A stretch of DNA of 64,000 nt, from positions 1 to 64,000 of the forward strand of contig NZ_JBQCHS010000016.1 in assembly GCF_051954455.1 (NCBI RefSeq). Direction: 5' to 3'. The position numbers were made by a program, and so were the translations under genes. Below the pieces are notes generated by a model. It did no database searches and was not told the origin of the DNA. It saw only the letters and a program-made list of their open reading frames with translations. Each line of letters starts with the position of its first letter. Within the stretch, counting starts at the first letter, position 1. Below, piece after piece: positions 14,798 through 22,246 of the stretch. Origin of the DNA: Pseudolysinimonas sp051954455 (lineage in GTDB: Bacteria > Actinomycetota > Actinomycetes > Actinomycetales > Microbacteriaceae).

Positions 14798-16000
14798 TCA
14801 CGCCGACACCGGGACCGTGTTCTTGACGACGAGGTGCCAGGTCTTGCGGTCGCCCATGGTGACGCGCTTGTGGTCGGGGCGGCGGCCGGCGGGGTCGTGG
14901 GTGAGGGTGCCGCGGGCGTAGGTGAGCGTCTTGCGGCCGGATCGGATGATGGCGACCTCGGTCGCCTTGTGGTTGGTGCCGAGGATGTGCTCGCCCTTGC
15001 TGATGGTCGCGCCGTCGTGGCGGAGCCGGGAGAGGTTGAGGGTGGGCATGGGGACGGCGAAGATGTCGCCCTGGCGGGAGATGTCGCGGCCCATGCGCTC
15101 GGCCATGAGGACGGTGGTCGGTTTGAGCGCGTCGTACGCCGCGGTGACCGTGGTCTCGGACATGCGGGGTAGCTCGCAGAAGAAGTACGACGGGCGGGTC
15201 TCGCCGCGGTCGAAGCCGGAGAGGAACTTGGCGGTGCGGGTGCGGGTGACGGCGGTGCGTCCGCGGCCTCCGCACTGCTGGCACGACGGGACGGGGTAGG
15301 TCTCGTGGTGGCCGACGCGGTGGCGGTACCAGTCGTCGTGGCCGTAGTCGAGCTCCGGGCCGAAGGTGGGGAGCGCGACGCCGCGGGTGTCGTCGCCGAA
15401 GACGCCGGCGCCCTTGCAGCGGGTGCAGCGGACGGTGGTGCTGTAGCGGATGGCGGCCTGGATGAGCGACTCGCCGAGCCAGTGGCGGTAGACGGTGCGC
15501 TCGAAGCTGCCGTCCTCGAGGCGGTCCCAGGTGGTGCGCCCGCCGGGGCCGGACCTGTAGACGGTGTTGCCCCAGTAGTCGGTGCTCTCGCGGATGCTGG
15601 GGTCGTCGGCGGGGGCGGTGACGACGGTGGTGGTGTAGGTGTCGGGGGTGATGTCGAGGGGGCGGATGGTGTCGCGCTGGATGCCTGCCTCGTCGAGGAC
15701 GGTGAAGGGGATGATGAGCACGGGGATGCCGTTGTCGCTGACGGCCTGGCGGACCATGCTCTGGTGCTTGGACGTGGTGACAGTGCCGTAGTTGTCGCCG
15801 TTGACGAGGTAGAAGAGGGCGGAGCCGTGGCGGTCGCGGACGATGCGGGCCATCTCCCACCAGCCGTAGCTGAGGATCCGGTCTCCGGCGATGCCGACGC
15901 GGGCCTTGTCCTCCTGCGAGCGGGTGAACTCGCGGTCGCCGCCGTGTGCTCGGGCGGCCCAGGCGTTGATGATGTCGCGGTTGCTGATGTAGCTGCTCAT
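14798..16000 (-). CDS. Protein with DnaJ-type CxxCxGxG zinc motifs, 400 aa
   Basis: Start ATG 16000. The N-terminal alpha/beta region (1-125) contains an SNRDIINAWAARA helix. A central pair of CxxCxGxG motifs (CTRCKGAG 192-199, CQQCGGRG 240-247), as in the DnaJ cysteine-rich domain, is separated by about 40 residues. A basic C-terminal half follows. It lacks a J domain, so it is not a DnaJ. The motifs suggest one zinc site built from two half motifs, perhaps for protein or nucleic-acid contact. It is the largest gene of this operon; function not known. Confidence 0.7.
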   Translation of the reverse strand: MSSYISNRDIINAWAARAHGGDREFTRSQEDKARVGIAGDRILSYGWWEMARIVRDRHGSALFYLVNGDNYGTVTTSKHQSMVRQAVSDNGIPVLIIPFTVLDEAGIQRDTIRPLDITPDTYTTTVVTAPADDPSIRESTDYWGNTVYRSGPGGRTTWDRLEDGSFERTVYRHWLGESLIQAAIRYSTTVRCTRCKGAGVFGDDTRGVALPTFGPELDYGHDDWYRHRVGHHETYPVPSCQQCGGRGRTAVTRTRTAKFLSGFDRGETRPSYFFCELPRMSETTVTAAYDALKPTTVLMAERMGRDISRQGDIFAVPMPTLNLSRLRHDGATISKGEHILGTNHKATEVAIIRSGRKTLTYARGTLTHDPAGRRPDHKRVTMGDRKTWHLVVKNTVPVSA

Positions 16001-16002
16001 GG

Positions 16003-16263
16003 TCAGGCTCCGATGATCGAGTCGAATGCGGCGGTGGCGAGGATGATCCCCAGCCAGATGACGAGGAGACCGAGTCCGGCCGTCGCGGTGAGGGCGACGA
16101 AGCGGAGCGCGGTCTGGGTGCGGCGGGCGCGGATGCGGGTGGCGCGGTCGGCGATGGTCTCGGGGTCGGGGAGCCAGCGGAGCTTGGGCTGGGCGGGCTC
16201 GACGATGGTGAGGTGGCGGGGCCTGCCGGGGTGGTAGGTCGCGGCGGACTTGAGGTTGCTCAT
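16003..16263 (-). CDS. Small membrane protein, 86 aa
   Basis: ATG 16263 (ATGA overlap). Basic N-terminal half (1-50) then one hydrophobic segment (about 53-79), predicting a single-pass inner-membrane protein with a cytoplasmic N-terminus. It lies directly upstream of the 400-aa zinc-motif gene. Confidence 0.62.
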   Translation of the reverse strand: MSNLKSAATYHPGRPRHLTIVEPAQPKLRWLPDPETIADRATRIRARRTQTALRFVALTATAGLGLLVIWLGIILATAAFDSIIGA

Positions 16264-16436
16264 GCTGCGTCGTCCTCTCGGATGATCGGGAAGGTGAAGC
16301 CGTGGGGGATGCGCACGGCGTCGCCGGTGTGCTCGCCCTTGGTGACGATGCGGTCGGCGCTCTTGCGGGCGTCGAGGATGCTGCCGGTGCCGATGACGCG
16401 GATGGTGCCGTCGGTCGGGCGGGTGGCGACGATCAC
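16260..16436 (-). CDS. Hypothetical protein, 58 aa
   Basis: GTG 16436 (GTGA overlap on both sides). Beta-strand-rich (VIVATRPTDGTIRVIGTGS). Unknown. Confidence 0.52.
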   Translation of the reverse strand: MIVATRPTDGTIRVIGTGSILDARKSADRIVTKGEHTGDAVRIPHGFTFPIIREDDAA

Positions 16437-16594
16437 GGGCGGATGACCTGGCCGGTGCGGACGTCGGTCACGGTGCCCTCGGGCCAGTCGGGGCAGTCGT
16501 CGGCGTGGACGACGGTGTAGGGCTCGCGGCCGAACCGGCAGCGGTCGCCGGGCTTGTACGCGGGGTAGTCGTCGAGCTGCTCGTCGTCCATCAT
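16433..16594 (-). CDS. Hypothetical acidic protein, 53 aa
   Basis: ATG 16594 overlaps the upstream stop. KPGDRCRFGREPYTVV looks like an SH3-like beta barrel start (as in small KOW/Tudor-type domains). Too short for assignment. Confidence 0.52.
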   Translation of the reverse strand: MMDDEQLDDYPAYKPGDRCRFGREPYTVVHADDCPDWPEGTVTDVRTGQVIRP

Positions 16595-17268
16595 GCGGGG
16601 GCCGTCCCGGCCATGAGCGGGTGAAGGGTGGGGCGGCCGTACTCGAAAGCGAGGGCGGACTCGGCGGCGTACTCCTGCCCGTAGAAGCCCCAGCACTCGA
16701 TGGTCTCGTCCCATCCGCTGAGGTCGTCGGGGATGTCGGTCTCGTCGTCGACGCGGGCGTCGTTGACGGCCCAGCCGATGCCGTAGACGTCGCCGTCGAG
16801 GTAGGCCTGGACGTCCGCAGTGAGGTTGTCGCGGTCGAGGGTGGCGTCACGGTCGATGCCCATGGCCTCGCGCCACTCGGGGGTGTCGAAGACGACCGCC
16901 CAGGTGTACTGGTCCACGGTCGAGCGCAGGTGGTGGACGGTCGCGCCGTGGAAGATGCGGACGAAGCGGTCGGCGTACTCCTCGGCGTCCACGGTGCGGG
17001 TGACGCCGTAGGGGTGCTCGGCGCGGGCTCGCTGCCAGGCGTCCTGGATGGTGTCCGCGCCGACGGGGACGGGCTGCGCCCAGCCGATCGCGGTGAAGTT
17101 GGCGCGGGTGCCCCACTCGTAGCCGATGAGCGTGGGGGCGGTGGCGTCGTAGTCGGGGGCGGACGGCTCGGGGTCGAGGGTGACGACGGCGACCATGCGG
17201 GGGTCGTCGGTCTCGTGCCAGAGGGTACGGTCGTTGGCCTCGTGCCAGTCAGCGAATGCGTAGGGCAT
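16591..17268 (-). CDS. Hypothetical acidic protein, 225 aa
   Basis: ATG 17268 with CGGAGC upstream. Acidic, Trp/Tyr-rich, no cysteine motif, no membrane segment. A helical middle (ADTIQDAWQRARAEHP) lies between beta-like parts. Typical of orphan actinophage proteins. Confidence 0.62.
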   Translation of the reverse strand: MPYAFADWHEANDRTLWHETDDPRMVAVVTLDPEPSAPDYDATAPTLIGYEWGTRANFTAIGWAQPVPVGADTIQDAWQRARAEHPYGVTRTVDAEEYADRFVRIFHGATVHHLRSTVDQYTWAVVFDTPEWREAMGIDRDATLDRDNLTADVQAYLDGDVYGIGWAVNDARVDDETDIPDDLSGWDETIECWGFYGQEYAAESALAFEYGRPTLHPLMAGTAPA

Positions 17269-17285
17269 GGTCGTGCTCCGATCGG

Positions 17286-17474
17286 TTACCAGCGCCCGTG
17301 GGCGGCGGGGTTGGGGTTCAGGCCCTCGAAGTGCCAGGCGCAGAGAGGCCTGCCGTTGAGGGTGTGGGTGGCCTCGACGAGTGCACCGTCGTGGTCGGTC
17401 GAGTCGCAGAATGCGGCCACGCGGGGCGACTGGTGGTCGCAGCTGGTGGGGGTGGCGCAGAAGTCGATGCTCAT
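17286..17474 (-). CDS. Small Cys/His-rich protein, 62 aa
   Basis: ATG 17474 with CGGAGG upstream. Cysteines at 6, 12, 23 and 45 and several His residues (DHQS, STDHD, CAWHFE) suggest a small zinc-binding fold. Fed by the promoter at 17604-17631; operator 17497-17508 is just upstream. Confidence 0.6.
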   Translation of the reverse strand: MSIDFCATPTSCDHQSPRVAAFCDSTDHDGALVEATHTLNGRPLCAWHFEGLNPNPAAHGRW

Positions 17475-17496
17475 GGTCGTGCCTCCGGTGTGGGAG

Positions 17497-17508
17497 TTAG
17501 CCCGCTAT
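17497..17508. promoter_or_regulatory. Dispersed operator site 11 (TTAGCCCGCTAT)
   Basis: Full core, 23 nt upstream of the gene starting at 17474. Confidence 0.65.
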
Positions 17509-17603
17509 TCGCGGGTCGTGCCCTGGTCGGTCGTGAGCCGGCGCTGTCTGGTGGTAGGCCAGGGCTGGGGGTCGCTACTCGGGGGCGTAGCGATTTAGTG
17601 GGC

Positions 17604-17631
17604 AGAGTACACCCACGGCTGGGGTCGTCAA
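17604..17631 (-). promoter_or_regulatory. Promoter of the 17.5-14.0 kb operon
   Basis: TTGACG (17626-17631) and TACTCT (17604-17609) with a 16-nt spacer. A degenerate palindrome (TTAGTGGGCAGA, 17595-17606) overlaps the -10. The -35 overlaps the stop codon of the 31-aa gene upstream. Confidence 0.6.
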
Positions 17632-17723
17632 GCGGGGAGGCTGAGGACGATCTTGTGGATGGCGTCGGCGATGAGGGCCGCGGCGAGGCCGATGCTGACG
17701 ATGAGCAGGCTGACGCGGGTCAC
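17628..17723 (-). CDS. Very small membrane protein, 31 aa
   Basis: GTG 17723 overlaps the preceding TGA. The peptide is nearly all one hydrophobic helix (VSLLIVSIGLAAALIADAI) with a short polar end. The GTGA overlap supports it as translated. It could be a toxin-like or holin-like micropeptide, but nothing shows that. Confidence 0.5.
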   Translation of the reverse strand: MTRVSLLIVSIGLAAALIADAIHKIVLSLPA

Positions 17724-17794
17724 CGGGTGCCCCCGCGCTTGATGCGGCGGGCGGCCTGGCGGGCGAGGGTCTCGCGCTTGGTGAGGGCGGTCAT
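17720..17794 (-). CDS. Micropeptide, 24 aa, basic
   Basis: ATG 17794 overlaps the previous TGA (TGATG) and its own TGA overlaps the next GTG. Strongly basic (RRIKRGGTR at the end). Support comes only from the overlap pattern. Confidence 0.42.
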   Translation of the reverse strand: MTALTKRETLARQAARRIKRGGTR

Positions 17795-17949
17795 CAGCGC
17801 ACCACCGTGTAGGTCTCGTCGAGGTCCGCGAGGGGGAACGTCTCGCCGGAGCTGGTGCGCACGAAGGTATGCGTCACCTTCTCGACGGTGCCCGCGGAGC
17901 GGTCGTCGGCGGTGAAGACGGGGCGGTGAAGCAAGCGGCTGCGGGTCAT
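17794..17949 (-). CDS. Hypothetical protein, 51 aa, first leftward gene
   Basis: ATG 17949 with AGGAGG 8 nt upstream, a strong ribosome site. Beta-rich (VEKVTHTFVRTSSGETFPL), SH3-like in pattern. First gene of the leftward arm, directly beside the long gene-free region. Confidence 0.6.
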   Translation of the reverse strand: MTRSRLLHRPVFTADDRSAGTVEKVTHTFVRTSSGETFPLADLDETYTVVR

Positions 17950-17994
17950 GGTGGTGCCCTCCTCGTGGGCGTTGGTGTGTGGCGGTGTGCCGTG

Positions 17995-18043
17995 CCCCCG
18001 GGCGGGTCCGGGCCGTGAGCACGCTGTACGTGCATCCCGGGGG
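17995..18043. other. Nested GC-rich hairpin
   Basis: CCCCCGGG (17995-18002) pairs with CCCGGGGG (18036-18043), enclosing a second stem GCACG/CGTGC (18019-18023 with 18029-18033). On the minus strand it would sit in the leader of the gene starting at 17949. Confidence 0.5.
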
Positions 18044-18413
18044 CGCTGTGCCGCTGTGATCCGCGGCGCGATCCCTAGCCCGACCCTGGCGGGTTCGTTC
18101 GGCTAGGCCTTGAAGATTCGTTGTGCATGTTGAGTTGTCGTATCCGCCTCACGGCCCCTGGGGGCGGCACGTCTCTTGACGTTCAGGCGGTCAGTGTCAG
18201 GTCGGCCTGCAAGCCGTTCGGGGCATGGCGTGCCCGTCTATTCGGGGTGCGATTGCTCACACCGTCAGCGCCCTGACAAGGGGCGCGGTCGCACCGGTTC
18301 TCACGTTGCCGGTCTACGCATCCGTATCGGTTCCCGTGGCCACTCTCGTGCCGGGATTCCTGCCTATGGCGGGCGTCGCTACGTGGGCCGGATGAGGCCG
18401 GTAGCGCTGGCAT

Positions 18414-18425
18414 TTAGCCCGCTAT
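18414..18425. promoter_or_regulatory. Dispersed operator site 12 (TTAGCCCGCTAT)
   Basis: Full core, identical to site 11, in the middle of the gene-free region. Confidence 0.62.
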
Positions 18426-19027
18426 GGTCCGCTGTTGAGTTCTACGCCAGGGGCCTGGCGATCGTGGGCGTCTCAGCCCGCTGTTGGACGGTCGTCCTCC
18501 TACGGGTGGTCGGACTCTTGAGCATGTGCGTCTCCGGGCAATCCCGGGCCGTTCTGCGAACATCCGAGCCTGTAGGGCTCTGACCGGACGGGCCTGCTTG
18601 CATCAGGTCCCACGTCCAGCCTCACGATCGGGTGGGCTCCACTTGCAGGTGGCGCACCCGCCCATTCGCGCTTACTCCCCCGGCTTTCGCTGGTGAGCGT
18701 GTTGGATACCCGGTTGCCCGGGCCTACTGTGACCTTTCGGCCGGTTGTTGCTGGGTTTCACTCTCTCATATCGCTAGCAGCTTGTCAAGTTCAGCTAGCG
18801 GGGCATGTTGTGGGGACGTTCGCATTTAGCCGTGAGGCGCACTTGGTCAGGGCCCCATGGGGGATGACCTGTGATTCCCTATGCCCCATGCGTCACTAGG
18901 TCAGCATGGGCGATATTCGGTTGAGCTTCGCTTCCCGGCTAGGTGCTCCGTTCGGCGATGACCTAAGCATGGCACAGCACTAGCCGAATGCGCAAGCTAG
19001 CTAGCGAAATTGATGATCGCAAAGACT

Positions 19028-19125
19028 CACGCGCACATAGCGCACACATCACACGCGAGCGCAACGCGCACACACATGCACACGCATCACGCGCGCGCAC
19101 GAGCACACCCACGACGCGCACCCCG
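19028..19125. repeat. Alternating purine-pyrimidine (CA/CG) tract
   Basis: About 100 bp made largely of CA, CG and GC dinucleotide steps such as GCGCACACATC and CGCGCGCGCAC. Such tracts can adopt Z-DNA and are easily unwound. It lies about 200 bp before the first rightward gene. Confidence 0.6.
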
Positions 19126-19280
19126 CGGACACGGGCCGGGAACGCACAGAGGACGCGCGCGCGGGATGGGCGCGAAGAAAGACCTCGCGCACGAGCACCC
19201 CAGATAGCGATTTTGGGCGGGGGCGTTGGTGCGAAAAAATTCCGCCTAATCGTCGCAACACTGCCCCACTTGCCCCACAG

Positions 19281-19292
19281 GTTGCTGGCTAA
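19281..19292. promoter_or_regulatory. Dispersed operator site 13 (GTTGCTGGCTAA)
   Basis: Two mismatches, 29 nt upstream of the first rightward gene. Preceded by paired TGCCCCA repeats (19262 and 19271). Confidence 0.5.
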
Positions 19293-19321
19293 TCGCGCCG
19301 CTCCGTGCCAGCATCCCCTCC

Positions 19322-19546
19322 ATGTCCGTCCACGACCAGTACGCCCGCCCCGTCATCCGCGCGACGCCCGATGGCGGCTTCCGCGTCTTCCTCGTCCCGC
19401 CCAGCGGTGACGACGAGTACGTCGGCTACCGCTCCTCGCTGACCCGGGCCACCAAGCTCGCCGAGCGGGCCACCAAGCGCCAGCACCGCGACGTCAGCCG
19501 CTACATGCGCAACGCCACCCGCATCCCCGCGGAGTTCCGCCGGTGA
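19322..19546 (+). CDS. Hypothetical protein, 74 aa, first rightward gene
   Basis: ATG 19322 without a clear Shine-Dalgarno. Basic C-terminal half (KLAERATKRQHRDVSRYMR) suggests nucleic-acid contact. Its stop overlaps the next GTG. First gene of a five-gene coupled operon. Confidence 0.6.
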   Translation: MSVHDQYARPVIRATPDGGFRVFLVPPSGDDEYVGYRSSLTRATKLAERATKRQHRDVSRYMRNATRIPAEFRR

Positions 19547-19959
19547 GCACCCCGATCGTCGCCGACGCCGGCGAGCCCGGACACCGCATCCTCGTCACCC
19601 TCGAGCGCCCCCTCGCCCTCGGCGACAAGATCCGCTTCCACGACACCGGCACCGCCGACAAGCGCTGGTGGTGGGAGGTGCAGGGCGTCAGCGACCGCTT
19701 CGTCATCGCCACCCACCAGGCCGGCTTCGCCCCGAAGGGCGAGTACGCCTACACGATCATCGACTGGCGCGACAACGTACGCGGCCCCTGCACCCTCCTC
19801 GGCAACGGCTGGGACTTCGGCCCCGACCTCCGCGACGGCGCCCAGCGCCTCCTCGAGTCCCTCGGCGGATCCGTCGCCGTCGGCCGCGACATCAGCATCA
19901 AGGTCGAGGTCTCCCGCCGCCGCAGCTGCCCCCTGGGCACGATCGAGCTGCACCCGTGA
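19543..19959 (+). CDS. Hypothetical protein, 138 aa
   Basis: GTG 19543 (GTGA overlap). Beta-rich with WWWEVQG and YAYTIIDW strands, resembling small single-domain phage proteins; no catalytic motif. Unknown. Confidence 0.62.
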   Translation: MSTPIVADAGEPGHRILVTLERPLALGDKIRFHDTGTADKRWWWEVQGVSDRFVIATHQAGFAPKGEYAYTIIDWRDNVRGPCTLLGNGWDFGPDLRDGAQRLLESLGGSVAVGRDISIKVEVSRRRSCPLGTIELHP

Positions 19960-20309
19960 GCCTCGCTGAGGGCCTGGCGATCAACCTCGGCGCCGCCGCC
20001 CTGCTGCTCGGCTGGACGACCTTCCTGCTCGCCCGCGACCGCCGGCGCGAGCGCGAGGGCCGGCTCGAGTGGAAGGCCAGGTACTTCGAGCTGCTCGAGA
20101 AGCAGCCGGCGTCCGCCGATGCCGCGCAGAAGGAGCAGCCGGCAGAGCCGGCCATCCCCGCGCCGCCCGCCGCCACCCACGCCAGCGACTCCGCCTCCCA
20201 GGTCGAGCTGTCCTACCCGCATATCTACCTCGGCGACGAGCTGCCCGGTGTCCACGTCCGCACCCGCAGCTTCCCCATCGGCTTCACGATCAGGCAGGAC
20301 CCCCGATGA
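19956..20309 (+). CDS. Membrane-anchored hypothetical protein, 117 aa
   Basis: GTG 19956 (GTGA overlap). N-terminal hydrophobic segment (about 8-26), a charged helix (RDRRREREGRLEWKARY), an Ala/Pro-rich linker and a beta-like C-terminus. The layout (TM plus coiled coil) resembles phage Rz-like or membrane scaffold proteins but is not diagnostic. Confidence 0.6.
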   Translation: MSLAEGLAINLGAAALLLGWTTFLLARDRRREREGRLEWKARYFELLEKQPASADAAQKEQPAEPAIPAPPAATHASDSASQVELSYPHIYLGDELPGVHVRTRSFPIGFTIRQDPR

Positions 20310-20524
20310 CCCGCCCCGTCACGCTCGTCGCCAAGGTCGGCTACCCCGCCGGCAGCCACCTCGCCTGCGCCGAGGAGGCCGTCGAGCACTATCACGAGGA
20401 GTTCATCACCGTCGGCGATCCCCTCGCCTCCCAGATCCGCAAGACCGTCGACCAGATGAAGCACGTCAGCCTCTACACCCCCACCAAGCCCGAGCCCGAC
20501 ATCCACGAGAGGGACTGCGAATGA
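20306..20524 (+). CDS. Hypothetical protein, 72 aa
   Basis: ATG 20306 overlaps the preceding stop (ATGA). Has a helix EEAVEHYHEEFI and an acidic end. Shares a similar motif (CxEA...H..E.YI) with the next gene, suggesting the two are distant duplicates. Confidence 0.58.
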   Translation: MTRPVTLVAKVGYPAGSHLACAEEAVEHYHEEFITVGDPLASQIRKTVDQMKHVSLYTPTKPEPDIHERDCE

Positions 20525-20718
20525 GCCGCACCTACACCCGCACCGCCCACGGCGAGACCGGCGGCACCCCGCAGCGCCTCGGCCTGACCGTCGAGGTCAC
20601 CGAGTACGCCGCCGGCGAGCACCGCTTCTGCTACCAGGAAGCCGACCGCCACGTCCACGAGCGCTACATCCGCGAGGACCGCCCCGGAAACACCGGCGCC
20701 CAACGCGTCACCGGCTAG
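20521..20718 (+). CDS. Hypothetical protein, 65 aa
   Basis: ATG 20521 (ATGA overlap). YAAGEHRFCYQEADRHVHERYI mirrors YPAGSHLACAEEAVEHYHEEFI of the preceding protein, so a tandem duplication with divergence is likely. Unknown role. Confidence 0.6.
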   Translation: MSRTYTRTAHGETGGTPQRLGLTVEVTEYAAGEHRFCYQEADRHVHERYIREDRPGNTGAQRVTG

Positions 20719-20737
20719 CGCGACACGCCGGCAGAAA

Positions 20738-20749
20738 TTTGCTGGCTAT
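20738..20749. promoter_or_regulatory. Dispersed operator site 14 (TTTGCTGGCTAT)
   Basis: In the 106-bp gap between two rightward operons; 60 bp before site 15. Confidence 0.58.
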
Positions 20750-20797
20750 CTTCCTGGACAACCTGCCCCGGTTGCCCCACTCTGTCCACATACCCAA

Positions 20798-20809
20798 ATA
20801 GCCCGCTAA
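20798..20809. promoter_or_regulatory. Dispersed operator site 15 (ATAGCCCGCTAA)
   Basis: Full core just upstream of the gene starting at 20825, likely overlapping its promoter. Paired TGCCCC repeats (20764 and 20773) precede it, as at 19262-19271. Confidence 0.65.
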
Positions 20810-20824
20810 ATGAACCGGAGCACT

Positions 20825-21265
20825 GTGAGCGACACCACGCAGGACCCCCAGGCCGCCGGCAAGGCCCTCCTCCACGGCAAGATCGACATGGCCGAGAAGC
20901 TCGGCATCGTCGACGCCCACACCGCCCACCGCGGACACCTCGAGGTCGACGCCCTCACCCCCGAGCGCGTCATCAGCCAGCCGACCCAGCAGGAGTGGAT
21001 CCAGCTCATCCGCATCGAGCGGAACCTGCAGGTCGAGGCCGGCTACACCCAGGAGCACGACGACGAGCACGGGCCCTTCCACCTCCTCAACCAGGCCGTC
21101 GAGTACGCCCGCCTCAACAAGCCCGTCGAGTCCAGCGCCCTCATCGTCGCCGCCATCCAGCTCCTCCACCGCATCTTCGCGATCGCCGACGCCGAGGGCC
21201 CCATCGACCCCGACGAGCACGCCAAGCAGCAGGCCGAGGCCGACGCGACCGTCCAGGAGGCGTGA
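20825..21265 (+). CDS. Hypothetical protein, 146 aa
   Basis: GTG 20825 is preferred because CCGGAG lies 4 nt upstream; the in-frame ATG at 20810 touches the operator and lacks a ribosome site. Helical, acidic, with HLLNQAVEYARLNK and a helix near the C-terminus. The pattern (IQLIRIERNLQVEAGYTQEHDDEHGPF) is seen in small phage proteins of unknown function. Confidence 0.65.
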   Translation: MSDTTQDPQAAGKALLHGKIDMAEKLGIVDAHTAHRGHLEVDALTPERVISQPTQQEWIQLIRIERNLQVEAGYTQEHDDEHGPFHLLNQAVEYARLNKPVESSALIVAAIQLLHRIFAIADAEGPIDPDEHAKQQAEADATVQEA

Positions 21266-21266
21266 C

Positions 21267-21755
21267 GTGGAGAACCCGAACCTCACCGCCGCCCTGCAGT
21301 CGCTCCGCGAAGCCGGCATCCCGCAGGACGGCCTCGACGAAGCCGCCGAGACCCTCCGCAAGCTCGGCGGCAGCATGGAGGACGCCACCGAGCAGCTCCG
21401 CAAGCTCGGCAACCCCGCCCCCGCGAACGACCGCCGCTCCCGCCGCGCCGGCCAGCGCCACGCCATGGCCAACGCCCGCCGCACCCAGCTCGACGCCATC
21501 CGCCGCGAGACCCTCAACCGCCGCGGCGTCCTCCCCGACGCCCGCGAGTACGCCCGCATCGAGAAGGCCCGCCGCACCATCGCCGGCATCAACTCGAGCG
21601 GCATCCTCGAGCAGCTCGGCATCACCCCCGTCCCGTCCACCGCGACGCCCGCCACCCCCGAGCTGCAGGCCGAGTTCGACCGGCTCGCACCCGACACCAT
21701 CGACGCCCAGATCGACGGCGAGACCGTCACCCTCACCAAGGAGCCCGCCGCGTGA
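21267..21755 (+). CDS. Hypothetical helical protein, 162 aa
   Basis: GTG 21267 with AGGAGG 6 nt upstream. Contains two near-repeats (AAETLRKLGG and ATEQLRKLGN) near residues 26-49 and a basic middle (RRSRRAGQRHAMANARRTQ). Possibly a DNA-binding or scaffold-type protein; not recognised. Confidence 0.62.
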   Translation: MENPNLTAALQSLREAGIPQDGLDEAAETLRKLGGSMEDATEQLRKLGNPAPANDRRSRRAGQRHAMANARRTQLDAIRRETLNRRGVLPDAREYARIEKARRTIAGINSSGILEQLGITPVPSTATPATPELQAEFDRLAPDTIDAQIDGETVTLTKEPAA

Positions 21756-22246
21756 ACATCGCCCGCCGCATCCGCATCGCCGGCGTCATCGTCGCCGCCG
21801 CGTGCCTGCTGACCGTCATCACCGGCTGCACCCAGCAGACCCAGAACTGCACTCCGCAGGCTCAGGACGAGACCAGCATCTACACCCCGCCGCGCATCCC
21901 CGCGCCGGCGCCGCGCCCCGCGCCCGTCGTCCCGCGCCCCGTCGCGCCGAGGCCCGCGCCCGCTCCGAAGCCCGTCGCCCCGAAGGTCACGACCCCCAAG
22001 CCCGCCCCGAAGGCGCCCAAGGTCACCACCCCCGCCAAGCCGAAGCCGGCCAAGCCCGCCCCCGCGAAGCCGACCAAGCCGAAGAACACCACCCCGAAGC
22101 CGGCCCCCGCGCCGCACACCGAGCACCACACCACCGTCGTGCACCAGTGGGGCATCTACCCGACCTGGTGGCCGATGTGGTGGCCGATCTGGCTCGGCGG
22201 CTACGGCAACCAGGCCCCCGCCGCTCCCGTCTGCAGCGCCCGATGA
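21752..22246 (+). CDS. Prophage lipoprotein with Pro/Lys/Ala-rich stalk, 164 aa
   Basis: GTG 21752 (GTGA overlap). A signal peptide with lipobox ITGC predicts lipidation at Cys26. Residues 45-122 are a Pro-Ala-Lys-Thr stalk resembling wall-spanning linkers; the end is Trp-rich (TWWPMWWPIWLGGYG). An exported element-encoded lipoprotein could alter phage adsorption or superinfection, but expression in the lysogen is unproven. Confidence 0.72.
   Translation: MNIARRIRIAGVIVAAACLLTVITGCTQQTQNCTPQAQDETSIYTPPRIPAPAPRPAPVVPRPVAPRPAPAPKPVAPKVTTPKPAPKAPKVTTPAKPKPAKPAPAKPTKPKNTTPKPAPAPHTEHHTTVVHQWGIYPTWWPMWWPIWLGGYGNQAPAAPVCSAR

Larger units (their letters stand above)
17950..19321. other. 1.37-kb gene-free region between divergent arms; candidate structured RNA and/or origin
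   Basis: Reading frames here (for example near 18176-18583 plus and 18183-18413 minus) lack ribosome sites and the strong GC-third-position usage of neighbours. Hairpins are frequent: 17995-18043; a CCTAGCC/GGCTAGG pair near 18074-18108; CGCCAGG/CCTGGCG near 18452-18467. Operator 18414-18425 lies inside. The right end (19028-19125) is an alternating CA/CG tract. It separates the leftward and rightward gene sets, so it should hold divergent promoters and possibly a replication origin. A large non-coding RNA is an alternative. Confidence 0.55.

Noticed and set aside
18074..18108. tRNA-like T-arm (GGGTTCGTTC) flanked by CCTAGCC/GGCTAGG
   Set aside because: No acceptor, D arm or anticodon arm can be built around it; kept only as one of the hairpins of the region.
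18176..18583. Possible 135-aa gene in the gene-free region
   Set aside because: No ribosome site, codon use unlike neighbours, no homology pattern, and it runs through an operator and hairpins.
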